A stretch of DNA of 42,513 nucleotides from Pseudomonadota bacterium (GCA_021816425.1 JAKAXT010000007.1:1-42513), one strand, 5' to 3'; positions 1-7,917 are shown, counted from the first letter of the stretch. Translations and numbers: made by a program. Notes: a model not told the origin generated them from the letters alone.

Positions 1-1
1 T

Positions 2-661
2 CTACTCGTGCTGGCGGCCCACGATCTTCAGGAGCTCGAAGTTCTGCGTATTGCGGGTGCCGATCTGGAGCATGACGCCGGTAGGCGAGCCCGTCCGTTC
101 CAGGGCCTCACGGATCTCATCCAGATGCGAGTCGTGCGTGATCTCCATGGCGATCACGCGGATGCCGTGCTTGCCGGCCAGCTCGAAGACCCAGGGGAGA
201 CAGGACGCGCCATGCCCCTGGAAGGAGTAGGGGTTGGTGCGCGGCTTGTAGGCCCCCATGCGGGTACAGACCTGGCCGTTGTCCGCCAGGGCCTTCATCA
301 TCTCCTCGACGTGGGCGGGATTGTCGACCGCGCAGAGACCGGCGAAGACATTCAGCGTGTCCTGGCCGAATCGCACGCCCTTGTATTCGAAGCCCGTCGG
401 ACGTTGGTCGTCGTGGTGGCGGCCCAGTATCCGATACTCTTCTTCGATACTGACCACCCGCTCGACTCCCGGAAGGGTCTCGAGCTCGTGGAGGTCGAGC
501 GCGCTCGTATCGCCGATCAGATAGACCTCCGTGAGGGTCACAAGGGCCCCGACCTCTTCGTGCACGCGCAGGGTAATGCCGGGTTTCTGCCCGAGGAATG
601 CCATCAGCTCCTGGAACTCGGGACTGGTTTTGGTTACGTGGGATTTCAAGACGACGATCAT
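2..661 (-). CDS. DAHP synthase (type I-beta, AroF-like) frame that ends mid-barrel
   Basis: The protein resembles 3-deoxy-7-phosphoheptulonate synthase, which condenses phosphoenolpyruvate and erythrose-4-phosphate at the entry to the shikimate pathway. An N-terminal ferredoxin-like regulatory part (about residues 1-70) is followed by the start of the TIM barrel, with the metal-ligand Cys in GLCAVDN (usually GPCAVES), then YKPRTNPYSFQG and QIGTRNTQNFELLK. The frame ends at 219 aa with TAG one base inside the window edge. The family normally runs to about 340 aa, and the LKRG, His, Glu and Asp segments that complete the active site are missing. The start is ATG with AAGGA about 7 bases upstream. 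Either the gene carries a nonsense or frameshift mutation, or the downstream sequence is in another frame outside the window. The family call is firm; whether the gene works is doubtful. Confidence 0.75.
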   Translation of the reverse strand: MIVVLKSHVTKTSPEFQELMAFLGQKPGITLRVHEEVGALVTLTEVYLIGDTSALDLHELETLPGVERVVSIEEEYRILGRHHDDQRPTGFEYKGVRFGQDTLNVFAGLCAVDNPAHVEEMMKALADNGQVCTRMGAYKPRTNPYSFQGHGASCLPWVFELAGKHGIRVIAMEITHDSHLDEIREALERTGSPTGVMLQIGTRNTQNFELLKIVGRQHE

Positions 662-697
662 GAATAGTCCTTAAGGCGGCGTCACTGGCCGGGCGCC

Positions 698-726
698 ATT
701 CTAGCAAGTCTCCCGCCGTGAGCCTA
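698..726 (-). promoter_or_regulatory. Promoter for the DAHP synthase-like gene
   Basis: On the minus strand an extended -10 box, TGCTAGAAT (TAGAAT at 703-698), lies 17 bases from a weak -35 TAGGCT (726-721). The start would be near 691, giving a leader of about 30 bases that contains the AAGGA ribosome site. This was read by eye only. Confidence 0.45.
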
Positions 727-946
727 TCTCGCGTCCGCCCACGGCCCAGGGGCCGCTTGCGGCGCCCGGTTTCGGGAAATGTTGACGACAGGCCTAAGGA
801 TTGTTTTGCGGCCGCTGTTGACGTAGCATAAATTTTGCGTTCCTTGGAACGTGGCGGCGTGTCGTGCCTTGCTGTCCCGAGGCCTCCATGGCGCGTACAC
901 CGAAATCACCCGCGAGGCGGGGGTAGGCAATCGAAAAGAGGTTTCT

Positions 947-1150
947 ATGCAGACCGGTACCGTGAAGTGGTTTAATGAAGCGAAGGGTTTTGGCTTTATT
1001 ACGCCGAGCGATGGCAGCGCGGACGTGTTCGTCCATTTCTCGACCATTGAAGGCGAGGGCTTCAAGACGCTTGCCGAGGGTCAGAAAGTCGAGTTCGAGT
1101 CGACCAAGGGGCCCAAGGGAATGCAGGCCGCGCGCGTGGTACCGCGTTAA
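947..1150 (+). CDS. Cold-shock domain protein, CspA family
   Basis: A 67-residue single cold-shock domain (OB fold) that binds single-stranded RNA or DNA as an RNA chaperone. The two RNA-binding motifs are present: RNP1-type KGFGFI and RNP2-type VFVHF. The length is the family norm. The ATG follows AAAGAGG. It stands alone, divergent from the DAHP synthase-like gene, with 285 bases between the two starts. An A/T-rich stretch with CATAAAT near 827-833 could be its -10 region; that would leave an untranslated leader of over 100 bases, as E. coli cspA has, but I see no convincing -35. A second paralogue lies at 28225-28428. The symbol is withheld because csp paralogues cannot be assigned by sequence alone. 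Confidence 0.93.
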   Translation: MQTGTVKWFNEAKGFGFITPSDGSADVFVHFSTIEGEGFKTLAEGQKVEFESTKGPKGMQAARVVPR

Positions 1151-1363
1151 GGCAAAAACGGGCGTAGCGGGATCGGCGGAGGCTGGTCCCGTGCCGTGAT
1201 CGCGATCCTCCCGCGAGGAGACGGTCGCGTCGCGGCGTGCGCGTGGCGCCTCCCAAGCCGCAGGCTGTGCGGCGGGGCGTCTTGCCAGCGTTTTTGCGCG
1301 CGGTGGGCGGCACGAACGCCCCGATCGTCGCTCATCGCAGGTGGTGGAACGCCTCGTGGAACC

Positions 1364-1912
1364 ATGTCGCTGATCCATCTCATTCATGTCTATGGATACG
1401 TCGCGATCCTGGTCGGTTGCTTCTTCGAAGGCGAGGCCGTGCTCGTATTGGGAGGTATGGCCGCCGAGCAGGGCTATCTCGCGCTTCCGGCGGTCATGGC
1501 CGCCGCCTTCATCGGGAGCCTGAGCGGCGATCAGCTGTTCTTTCAACTGGGCCGGCGCTATGGACCGGAGGCCGTGGCCCGCAAGCCCCGCCTTCGGAAG
1601 GCCAATGCGCGGCTGCAGGGCTGGATCCACCGCCATGAAACTACGCTTGTGCTCGGCTTTCGTTTTCTCTACGGCCTTCGTAGCGCCGCGCCCTTCGTGT
1701 TCGGGGCAAGCCCCATAGGCCGCGCGCGCTTTACGCTCTTGAACGCAATCGGGGCCGCCGTGTGGGCGGTGGCCGTGGGTTACGGCGGATATGTCGCGGG
1801 TCACGCCTTCGCGGCCATCCTCGCCCACTTCGCGCACTATGAATTGCTTCTGCTGCTCGTGGTTGCGGCCGCCGCCGCCGGCCTCTGGCTCCTTACACGC
1901 TATTGGTCCTGA
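1364..1912 (+). CDS. DedA/VTT-family membrane protein
   Basis: A small integral membrane protein (182 aa) of the DedA (SNARE-associated/VTT) family, whose members are implicated in lipid flipping or proton-dependent envelope homeostasis. The typical early segment GCFFEGEAVLVLGG is present, followed by the re-entrant region GSLSGDQLFFQLGRRYG and an arginine-containing stretch FRFLYGLRSAAPF. The last 25 residues form a hydrophobic helix. The open frame extends upstream to 1196, but that part is Arg-rich and unlike the family, so I start at the ATG that begins MSLIHLIH. The ribosome site is weak (GTGGA). The gene is convergent with the rsmB-like gene. The 244 bases between them (1913-2156) hold only weak inverted repeats. 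A second VTT domain occurs in the fusion gene at 12802. Confidence 0.85.
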   Translation: MSLIHLIHVYGYVAILVGCFFEGEAVLVLGGMAAEQGYLALPAVMAAAFIGSLSGDQLFFQLGRRYGPEAVARKPRLRKANARLQGWIHRHETTLVLGFRFLYGLRSAAPFVFGASPIGRARFTLLNAIGAAVWAVAVGYGGYVAGHAFAAILAHFAHYELLLLLVVAAAAAGLWLLTRYWS

Positions 1913-2156
1913 CGCCTGCGGCAGACGGTCCCGTGCGGCGCGTTCGCGGACACTCATGGTCCCGACCGCAGGCCAGGAGCCCGTCCGGGTCCTAGCGTTT
2001 CGGAAGCAGTCGAAATAACCGGGCATGCCGTGCCGAAGGGCACTGCAGATCGCTATCGCCGACCTGGGCGGCGCAGGGGGGGCGGGCGGGGGACGGAAGG
2101 CCTTCCCGTCTCGCGAGCGCGCGGACGAGCGGGGACCGGATAGGCGCTGCTGTCCT

Positions 2157-3419
2157 TTAGGTCCGCTGCAAGACCTGGGCGAAGAAGCCGTCCGTGCCGT
2201 GGCGATGGGGCCAGAGGCGCAGACCGGGGCCTTCGTCGGGGGATGGCGGTGGCAGCGGGACGCCGCGACGGGCGAGGATCTCGTGGGCGTCGAGCGCCGT
2301 GTAGTCGCCGTGTTCGGCAAGGAAGTCCGTGATCACCGCCTCGTTCTCTTCTTTCAGCAGGCTGCAGGTCGCATAGACCAGTCGTCCGCCCGGGCGCACG
2401 AGGCGCGCGGCCTGGCTCAGGATCCCGCGGGCCTCGCGGGCAAGCGTCGTGACGCGCTCCTCGGCGAGCCGCCATTTGGCGTCGGGGCTTCGGCGCAAAG
2501 TCCCGGTGCCGCTGCAGGGGGCATCGACCAGTACGCGGTCGATCTTGCCGTAGAGGCGCTTGATGCGGCCGTCGTGGCCTGCCCCGAGGGTCTGGATGCG
2601 GATGTTGTCGCAGCCGGCGCGCGCGGCGCGCTCGCGCAGTCGGTCCAGGCGTTTTTGCGAGGTATCGAAGGCGTAGAGCGTCCCGGTATTGGCAAGCAGT
2701 GCCGACAGGTGCAGGGTCTTGCCGCCGGCGCCCGCGCAATAGTCGACGATGCGCTCGCCGCGTCGGGGCTCCAAAAGCGGCGCGATGAGCTGGCTGCCCT
2801 CGTCCTGCACTTCGAAATGGCCGGAGGCGAAGGCGTCCGTCCGGAAGAGGCTTGCCCGCGATGCGCGGCGCAGCCCCCAGGGTGACAGGGGCGTGGGTTT
2901 CAGGTCGTGGCCTGCGACCGCCAAGGCCTGCTGCAGCTGCGCGCGATCGGTCTTTAAGGTGTTGGCGCGCACATCGAGCGGCGCGGGCTCGAGCAGGGCA
3001 TCGGCCGCGGCCTGCATCTCGGAGGCGGGGAGCAAGGTCTCCAGGCGCAAGGCGAGCCAATCGGGGAGGCTTACCCGCACGGCCAGCGGGTAACGGGTGC
3101 GGTCGGCGCGGGCGGCGGCCACGAGGGTCTCGGGATGCGCGATCCCCAGGGACGCGAGCTGGCGGGCCGTATAACCCTCGAAGGCGGCAAGCCAGGCGGC
3201 GATGACCGCGCGCGGCTCCGGGTTGTCGGCAAGCGCGCAAAGGAGGCGGTGATGGCGCAGGGTCCCGTAGACGATCTCGGCGATGGCGCCGCGTTCCCTG
3301 GGACCGAGACGGGGCTCGGTGCGGAAGAAGCGATCCATGCGCCCGTCGGCCGCGCCCGCGTTCCTTAGGATATCGGCCAGCAGGCGCGCGCAGGCCTCAT
3401 AGAGGGCGGGCGTGATCAA
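2157..3419 (-). CDS. RsmB/NOP-family rRNA (cytosine-C5) methyltransferase
   Basis: A 420-aa S-adenosylmethionine-dependent RNA m5C methyltransferase. An N-terminal NusB-like helical region (about 1-140) precedes the Rossmann methyltransferase domain. The SAM motif reads DYCAGAGGKT, motif IV DAPCSGTGTLRR and motif VI YATCSLLKEEN, so both conserved cysteines are present. Classical RsmB has CAAPGGKT; the CAGAGGKT form belongs to a sister group, so the exact rRNA target is uncertain. I start at TTG (3419-3417) because this TTG overlaps the aguB stop as TTGA and restores the family N-terminus. The first ATG is 27 codons further in and would remove helix 1. It is the last gene of the aguA-aguB-rsmB-like run, probably translationally coupled to aguB. 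Confidence 0.85.
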   Translation of the reverse strand: MITPALYEACARLLADILRNAGAADGRMDRFFRTEPRLGPRERGAIAEIVYGTLRHHRLLCALADNPEPRAVIAAWLAAFEGYTARQLASLGIAHPETLVAAARADRTRYPLAVRVSLPDWLALRLETLLPASEMQAAADALLEPAPLDVRANTLKTDRAQLQQALAVAGHDLKPTPLSPWGLRRASRASLFRTDAFASGHFEVQDEGSQLIAPLLEPRRGERIVDYCAGAGGKTLHLSALLANTGTLYAFDTSQKRLDRLRERAARAGCDNIRIQTLGAGHDGRIKRLYGKIDRVLVDAPCSGTGTLRRSPDAKWRLAEERVTTLAREARGILSQAARLVRPGGRLVYATCSLLKEENEAVITDFLAEHGDYTALDAHEILARRGVPLPPPSPDEGPGLRLWPHRHGTDGFFAQVLQRT

Positions 3420-4300
3420 TCGCGGTAGCGCTTCTGAAGGTCGGCGTAGGCGTCTATGCGGCGGTCGCGCAAAAACGGCCAGATCTGGCGGGTCTTCTCG
3501 GTCCCGGGCGGATCGAGGCGCGCGATGAGGACCGCGGGCGCCTCGTCGCCGCGCACGAGCCACTCGCCTTGCGGCCCACACGCGAAGCTGCCGCCCCAGA
3601 AGCTGATCCCGGGCGTCGCACCGCTTGGGTCGGGCTCGTGTCCGCAGCGATTGACGGCAAGTACCGGCAGGCCGTTTGCCACCGCGTGGGCGCGCTGGAT
3701 CAATTCCCAGGCCTCTTTCTGGCGGGCCTGCTCGGCTGCGTCGTCCCGCGGATCGAAACCGATCGCCGTAGGATAGACGAGCATGTCGGCGCCGGCGAGC
3801 GCCATGAGCCGTGCGGCCTCCGGGTACCATTGATCCCAGCAGACGAGCACGCCCAGGCGCCCCACGCTCGTATCGAGAGGGGTGAAACCCAGGTCCCCCG
3901 GCGTGAAGTAGTACTTCTCGTAGAAGCTCGGGTCATCCGGGATATGCATCTTCCGATAGCGGCCGACGAGGCGACCATCGCGTTCGATCACGACCGCGGT
4001 ATTGTGATAGAGGCCGGCCGCACGCCGTTCGAACAAGGAGCCCACGATGACCAGCGAGAGTTCTTTGGCGAGCGCGCCCAGACGGTCGGTCGAGGGGCCC
4101 GGGATCGGTTCGGCGCGGGCGAATTCGGCGGCGTTCTCCCACTGGCAGAAATAGGGCCCGTTGTGCAGCTCCTGGAGCACGGCGAGATCGGCGCCCTGCG
4201 CGCGCGCCCGCCTAAGCCCCGCCTCGATCCGCGCCCACACCTCCGCCGCGCCGCCATCCGCGCCATGCTGGATCAGCGCCACGGTCACAGCGGCGGTCAT
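3416..4300 (-). CDS. aguB: N-carbamoylputrescine amidase
   Basis: Hydrolyses N-carbamoylputrescine to putrescine, CO2 and ammonia, the last step of the agmatine deiminase route to polyamines. This 294-aa protein is a nitrilase-superfamily (carbon-nitrogen hydrolase) enzyme with the full catalytic triad: Glu44 in LQELHNGPYF, Lys117 in RKMHIPDDP and Cys154 in VCWDQWYPEAAR. The length matches the family. The ATG follows GAGGA. The gene lies 88 bases downstream of aguA in the same direction, and that pairing supports this substrate over other nitrilase-family substrates. Its stop overlaps the TTG start of the rsmB-like gene. Confidence 0.95.
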   Translation of the reverse strand: MTAAVTVALIQHGADGGAAEVWARIEAGLRRARAQGADLAVLQELHNGPYFCQWENAAEFARAEPIPGPSTDRLGALAKELSLVIVGSLFERRAAGLYHNTAVVIERDGRLVGRYRKMHIPDDPSFYEKYYFTPGDLGFTPLDTSVGRLGVLVCWDQWYPEAARLMALAGADMLVYPTAIGFDPRDDAAEQARQKEAWELIQRAHAVANGLPVLAVNRCGHEPDPSGATPGISFWGGSFACGPQGEWLVRGDEAPAVLIARLDPPGTEKTRQIWPFLRDRRIDAYADLQKRYRD

Positions 4301-4388
4301 ATCGTCCTCGCCGGGCCGTTGGGCGTTCCGGGCTTGTGCGGCGTCGGACCGGGGATCAGGGGGGAGGATGTGCCGATCATGGGGCCTC

Positions 4389-5480
4389 CTACGCGGCGGT
4401 GGATTTCTCGGGCAGGACGCCCCGCGGCAGTTGCATGGTGGCGCAGTGCAGGCTGCCGTGCTGGGCGATCAGGGTGAGCGCGGGGATGCCGACGATCTCG
4501 CGCCCGGGAAAGCAGGTCCCGATCACGCGCAAGGCCTCGGCGTCCTGACGATCATTATAGAGGGGTACCAGCACCGCGCCATTGATGATGAGGAAATTGG
4601 CATAGGTGGCGGGCATGCGCTCGCCGGTGGCGTCGAGCTTCGCGGCGGGCCACGGGAGGGGAACGAGGCGATAGGGCGCGCCCGTGGCGGTGGAGAGCGC
4701 CCGCAGCTCCTCTTCCATGGCCTTCAATTCCTGGTAATGCTCGTCGTCAGGCCACGGGCAGGCGCAATAGGCGATGGTGTCCGGATCGCAGAAGCGCGCG
4801 AGCGTGTCGATGTGGCCGTCGGTGTCATCGCCGGCCAGATAGCCGTGATGGAGCCAGAGGACGCGCCGCGCCCCGAGCCGTTCCTTCAAGACCGCTTCGA
4901 TGTCGGCGGCGCCATGCCTCGGATTGCGCGCGGGGGACAGCAGGCAGCTTGCGGTGACGAGCAGCGTGCCGGCCCCGTCGGATTCGACGCTCCCGCCTTC
5001 AAGCACGAAATCGGTCGACTCGAGGCGCGTCGCGCCAAAGGCCCCCTGGGAGTGCAGGGCGCGCGTGAGGGCATCATCGTCACCGTGGGCATACTTGCGT
5101 CCCCAGCCGTTGAAGGCGAAATCCTGGAGCAGTACGCCGCCTTCGGCCTCCACCGTAAGTGGGCCGTGGTCGCGCACGAAGACATCGTTCGAGGGGGCGA
5201 GGAAGACGCGCACCCGCGCCATGTCGGCCTCGGCCTTGCGCAAGGCGGCCTGTACGCGCGCGCGATGCCCCTCGTCATAGGCCGTGATGAGCACGGGTTC
5301 GTGGCGCGCGATGACCGCGGCGATGGCGGCGAAGGTCGCGTCGGCCTCGTCGAGGACGGAGGCCCAGTCGCCGTGGGCGTGGGGCCAGGTCAACATGACG
5401 CCGGACTGGGGCTCCCACTCGGCGGGGAAGCGGTGGACGGTCGTCGCGCGGTCGTCGCGCCGGATCGAGATGGTCGTCAT
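4389..5480 (-). CDS. aguA: Agmatine deiminase
   Basis: Converts agmatine to N-carbamoylputrescine and ammonia, feeding AguB. At 363 aa it is a peptidylarginine-deiminase-superfamily enzyme. Visible active-site elements are VRDHGP (Asp104), LEGGS (Glu161), GDDTDGHIDTLARF (His223) and the nucleophile Cys346 in QHGSLHCATMQLP. No arginine decarboxylase gene, which would supply agmatine, lies in the window. The ATG at 5480-5478 has no strong ribosome site. A possible -10 (TAAGAT) lies about 30 bases upstream, next to the end of the esterase gene. First gene of the aguA-aguB-rsmB-like operon. Confidence 0.95.
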   Translation of the reverse strand: MTTISIRRDDRATTVHRFPAEWEPQSGVMLTWPHAHGDWASVLDEADATFAAIAAVIARHEPVLITAYDEGHRARVQAALRKAEADMARVRVFLAPSNDVFVRDHGPLTVEAEGGVLLQDFAFNGWGRKYAHGDDDALTRALHSQGAFGATRLESTDFVLEGGSVESDGAGTLLVTASCLLSPARNPRHGAADIEAVLKERLGARRVLWLHHGYLAGDDTDGHIDTLARFCDPDTIAYCACPWPDDEHYQELKAMEEELRALSTATGAPYRLVPLPWPAAKLDATGERMPATYANFLIINGAVLVPLYNDRQDAEALRVIGTCFPGREIVGIPALTLIAQHGSLHCATMQLPRGVLPEKSTAA

Positions 5481-5510
5481 GGCAGTCGCCGCCGGATTGG
5501 GTGTGCGATC

Positions 5511-6215
5511 TTAACGGTTTACGGGCGATGCGCCAAGGTCGGCGCGCACAAGGGCTTGGGTGAGGAAGGCATGGAGGTCGCGGATCTCGGCGTCGCTCAC
5601 GCTATGGTCGATCGGGTAGGTATGAAGCTGGGCGGCGATGCCGTGCGTACCGAGCAGGGCGTGGGTCCTTTGGGCGAAGGGGTAGGGGATCATGGCGTCG
5701 TCCGTGCCGTGTCCGAGGAACACGGGCGTGGCATCGTTGATATGCGGCAGGCCCTCGGCGAAGCGATGGGCGAGCGGCAGGTAGGTCGAGAGCCCGATGG
5801 CCGCCGCCAGGCGCTTCGGGCCGGTCAGGGCCACGTACAGCGCCACCGCCCCACCCTGCGAGAAACCGCCCACGACCACGCGCTCCGGGGGTACGCCGTA
5901 TTCCCTTTGTTCCGCGACCAGCTGGGTGATGGCGTCGGCCGCGCGCTGGATGCCCGCTTCGTCCTGCGCGTCCTCGGGGCGGGTGCCGTAGAGATCGAAC
6001 CACGCCGGCATGCGCGCGCCGCCATTCAGGGTCACGGCCTGGACGGGGGCGTGCGGGAAGACGAAGCGCATGGCCTTGTCGGTGGTGTCGGCGAAGGACT
6101 CGACGAACCCCGCGAAATCGTAGCCATCGGCGCCGAGTCCGTGGAGCCAGATGAATGCGTAATGGGGGTGGGGGCCGGTGGCGTATTGAAGGGCGGGCTT
6201 TTCGAAAAAACTCAT
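5511..6215 (-). CDS. Alpha/beta-hydrolase carboxylesterase (phospholipase/carboxylesterase family)
   Basis: A 234-aa serine esterase of the carboxylesterase 2 / lysophospholipase family, acting on short-chain esters or lysophospholipids. Features are the oxyanion-hole strand FIWLHGLGADGYDF, the nucleophile Ser119 in GGFSQGG, the acid Asp172 in GTDDAMIPY and the base His204 in IDHSVSD. The open frame continues upstream as Arg/Pro-rich sequence unlike the family, so I start at the ATG of MSFFEKPALQ. No ribosome site precedes it. Instead a perfect TATAAT sits 6 bases upstream, so the message may begin at the ATG itself. It lies 30 bases upstream of aguA on the same strand. Substrate unknown. Confidence 0.9.
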   Translation of the reverse strand: MSFFEKPALQYATGPHPHYAFIWLHGLGADGYDFAGFVESFADTTDKAMRFVFPHAPVQAVTLNGGARMPAWFDLYGTRPEDAQDEAGIQRAADAITQLVAEQREYGVPPERVVVGGFSQGGAVALYVALTGPKRLAAAIGLSTYLPLAHRFAEGLPHINDATPVFLGHGTDDAMIPYPFAQRTHALLGTHGIAAQLHTYPIDHSVSDAEIRDLHAFLTQALVRADLGASPVNR

Positions 6216-6221
6216 GGCGGT

Positions 6222-6250
6222 ATTATAGCCGGAGGCGGCGGGTCGGAGAA
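6222..6250 (-). promoter_or_regulatory. Promoter of the esterase gene; start predicted at the ATG
   Basis: Minus strand TATAAT (6227-6222), 17-base spacer, TTCTCC (6250-6245). The expected start of transcription, about 7 bases past the -10, falls at the A of the ATG (6215), and no Shine-Dalgarno sequence is present. This predicts a leaderless message. Confidence 0.5.
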
Positions 6251-6351
6251 GCGGGCAGGCCTTGGCGCGAGGGGCGCGGCCGCCGAGGCGTCGGCGTGAC
6301 GGGTCGCGGGGACGACGCGGGGGGCTCACGCCGCGCGACGTGCGCGCGGGC

Positions 6352-6567
6352 TCATGGCGGGTCCGACGTATCGCGCGGTGGGGCGCGGCGCACGATCAGG
6401 GAGCGGGTCGCGGCGATGGCCAGACGTGCCGTGCCGCGCGCGCTCTCCACGAGGAGGATCTCGAGGGGTCCGTGGGCGAAGAGGTCGGCGGCCCGCGTTT
6501 CGGGATCGGCGGCAGGGTCCAGATCGATCACGATCCGTTCGCCGCGTTTTCGCGTTATTATGAGCAT
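6352..6567 (-). CDS. CsrA-like RNA-binding protein with an insertion after strand 1
   Basis: A 71-residue protein that keeps the CsrA (carbon storage regulator) framework. It opens with MLIITRKRGERIVI, matching strand 1 and its RNA-contacting Leu-Thr-Arg-Arg region. LEILLVES then matches strand 2, TARLAIAAT strand 3, and SLIVRRAPP strand 4 with the arginine that contacts GGA motifs. About 15 extra residues (roughly 15-30, DLDPAADPETRAADLF) separate strands 1 and 2, where ordinary CsrA has a tight turn, and the usual C-terminal helix is replaced by a short Pro/Asp tail. Ordinary CsrA is about 61-65 aa. A role as a post-transcriptional regulator is inferred from the family. I chose the ATG that gives the canonical N-terminus; a TTG 17 codons upstream is possible. 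Confidence 0.7.
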   Translation of the reverse strand: MLIITRKRGERIVIDLDPAADPETRAADLFAHGPLEILLVESARGTARLAIAATRSLIVRRAPPRDTSDPP

Positions 6568-6572
6568 GCGTG

Positions 6573-6601
6573 TTTGTAGCGCCAAAGAGCGCGGCCGTCG
6601 A
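6573..6601 (-). promoter_or_regulatory. Candidate promoter of the CsrA-like gene; start predicted at the ATG
   Basis: Minus strand TACAAA (6578-6573), 17-base spacer, TCGACG (6601-6596). The predicted start falls at or next to the ATG (6567), and there is no ribosome site between. Same arrangement as the esterase gene downstream. Confidence 0.4.
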
Positions 6602-6702
6602 TAGCCGATCGGCGACAAAGGTACAGGTCGGTGCTGGCCGCGCCCGTTTACTTGCGCCAGGAAATGGGTTTGAATGGCGCCCTTCTCGCTTCAGGGGTCC
6701 AC

Positions 6703-7917
6703 ATGAGTCTCATACGTCCTTTCCGCGGTCTGCGGCCCGACGCCGCGCACGCCGCCGCCGTCATCGCGCCGCCCTACGATGTCCTGAGCAGCGCCGAGGC
6801 TCGCGAGGCCGTGATCGGCCGCCCCTTGAGCTTTTTGCGGGTCTCCAAGGCCGAGGTCGACCTGCCCGAGGGCACGGCACCCACGGACGAGGCGGTGTTC
6901 CGCCAGGCGGCGGAGAACTTTGCGCGCCTGCGGCGCGAGATCCTGAGGCAAGACGCCAAGCCCTGTTACTACTGTTACGAGCTCACCATGGGCGGCCATG
7001 TCCAGAAGGGGCTCGTGGCCGTGGCCTCGGTGGACGCCTATGCGCAGGGGCGCATCCGCCGTCATGAGTTGACGCGCCCCGACAAGGAGCGCGATCGGGT
7101 GCGCCATATCGAGGCCTTGAACGCCCAGACGGGCCCGGCGTTTCTCACCTTCCGGGCCGATGCCGAGATTGCGGCCTTGCTCGGGCGGGCCTCGGAGGGC
7201 CCGGCTTCCATCGATGCGGTCTTGCAGGGTGTCCGTCACCGCCTGTGGGTGATCGCAGACGAGGGGCTCGTGGGCGCGCTCACGGCGGCCTTCGACAGGC
7301 TGCCGCGGATCTATATCGCTGACGGACACCACCGCAGCGCCGCGGCCAAGGTGGTGGCCGGGAGTCGTGGCGAAGGCGAGGGGCCGCACCAGTGGTTCCT
7401 CTCGGTGCTGTTCCCGGATAACGAGATGCAGATCCTGAACTACGACCGGGTGGTCGCCGACCTGAACGGTCTGAGTGTCGAAGGCCTGAAAGAGGCCCTG
7501 ACGGCGATCTTCGAGGTGATCCCCGAGGGCGGCCCGGTGCGGCCGGCGGGTGCGGCCGAGTTCGGGATGTATGTGGAGGGGCGCTGGTATCGGCTGCGGT
7601 TGCGCGGCGCCTTGCCCAAGGACCCGGTGGCGCGCCTGGACGTGAGCCTCCTGCAGGACCGGGTGCTGGCGCCGCTTTTCGGGATCACAGACCCGAGGCG
7701 GGATCAGCGCATCGACTTCGTGGGGGGCATCCGGGGACCGGCGGCCCTGGCCGGACGCGTGGACCGCGCCGGAGGCGTGGCGTTTACGCTCCATCCGACG
7801 AGCCTCGCGGACCTCATGGCGGTCGCCGACCAGGGCGAGGTCATGCCGCCGAAGTCCACCTGGTTCGAGCCCAAGCTCGCCGACGGGCTCGTCTCCTACA
7901 GTCTGGACTCCGATTAG
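6703..7917 (+). CDS. DUF1015 family protein
   Basis: A 404-aa soluble protein of the widespread but uncharacterised DUF1015 family. It begins with the family signature PFRGLRP followed by APPYDVLSS, has PLSFLRVSKAE, and carries the strongly conserved IADGHHRSAAA, whose Asp-His-His look like metal or phosphate ligands. The length is normal. I start at the ATG with AGGGG about 7 bases upstream; the open frame extends 24 codons further without family resemblance. It is divergent from the CsrA-like gene and convergent with the DUF3579 gene, and their stop codons overlap. I cannot assign a reaction. Confidence 0.9.
   Translation: MSLIRPFRGLRPDAAHAAAVIAPPYDVLSSAEAREAVIGRPLSFLRVSKAEVDLPEGTAPTDEAVFRQAAENFARLRREILRQDAKPCYYCYELTMGGHVQKGLVAVASVDAYAQGRIRRHELTRPDKERDRVRHIEALNAQTGPAFLTFRADAEIAALLGRASEGPASIDAVLQGVRHRLWVIADEGLVGALTAAFDRLPRIYIADGHHRSAAAKVVAGSRGEGEGPHQWFLSVLFPDNEMQILNYDRVVADLNGLSVEGLKEALTAIFEVIPEGGPVRPAGAAEFGMYVEGRWYRLRLRGALPKDPVARLDVSLLQDRVLAPLFGITDPRRDQRIDFVGGIRGPAALAGRVDRAGGVAFTLHPTSLADLMAVADQGEVMPPKSTWFEPKLADGLVSYSLDSD

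Noticed and set aside
1196-1363. N-terminal extension of the DedA protein
   Set aside because: The 56 extra residues are Arg/Cys-rich with no family similarity. The ATG at 1364 begins the canonical N-terminus.
1914-1973. Inverted repeat GCCTGCGG...CCGCAGGC as a terminator for dedA
   Set aside because: The 44-base loop and lack of a T-run make it a poor terminator; such short repeats are expected by chance at this GC content.
794-2320. Minus-strand frame of about 500 codons over the csp and dedA region
   Set aside because: It is antisense to two recognisable genes, low in complexity and without domains.
4161-6299. Open frame of 712 codons on the plus strand across aguB, aguA and the esterase
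   Set aside because: The minus-strand genes have complete catalytic motifs. The plus frame has none and no ribosome site.
6568-6618. Longer start (TTG 6618) for the CsrA-like gene
   Set aside because: It would add 17 residues before the strand-1 methionine that begins nearly all CsrA proteins, and the TTG has no ribosome site.
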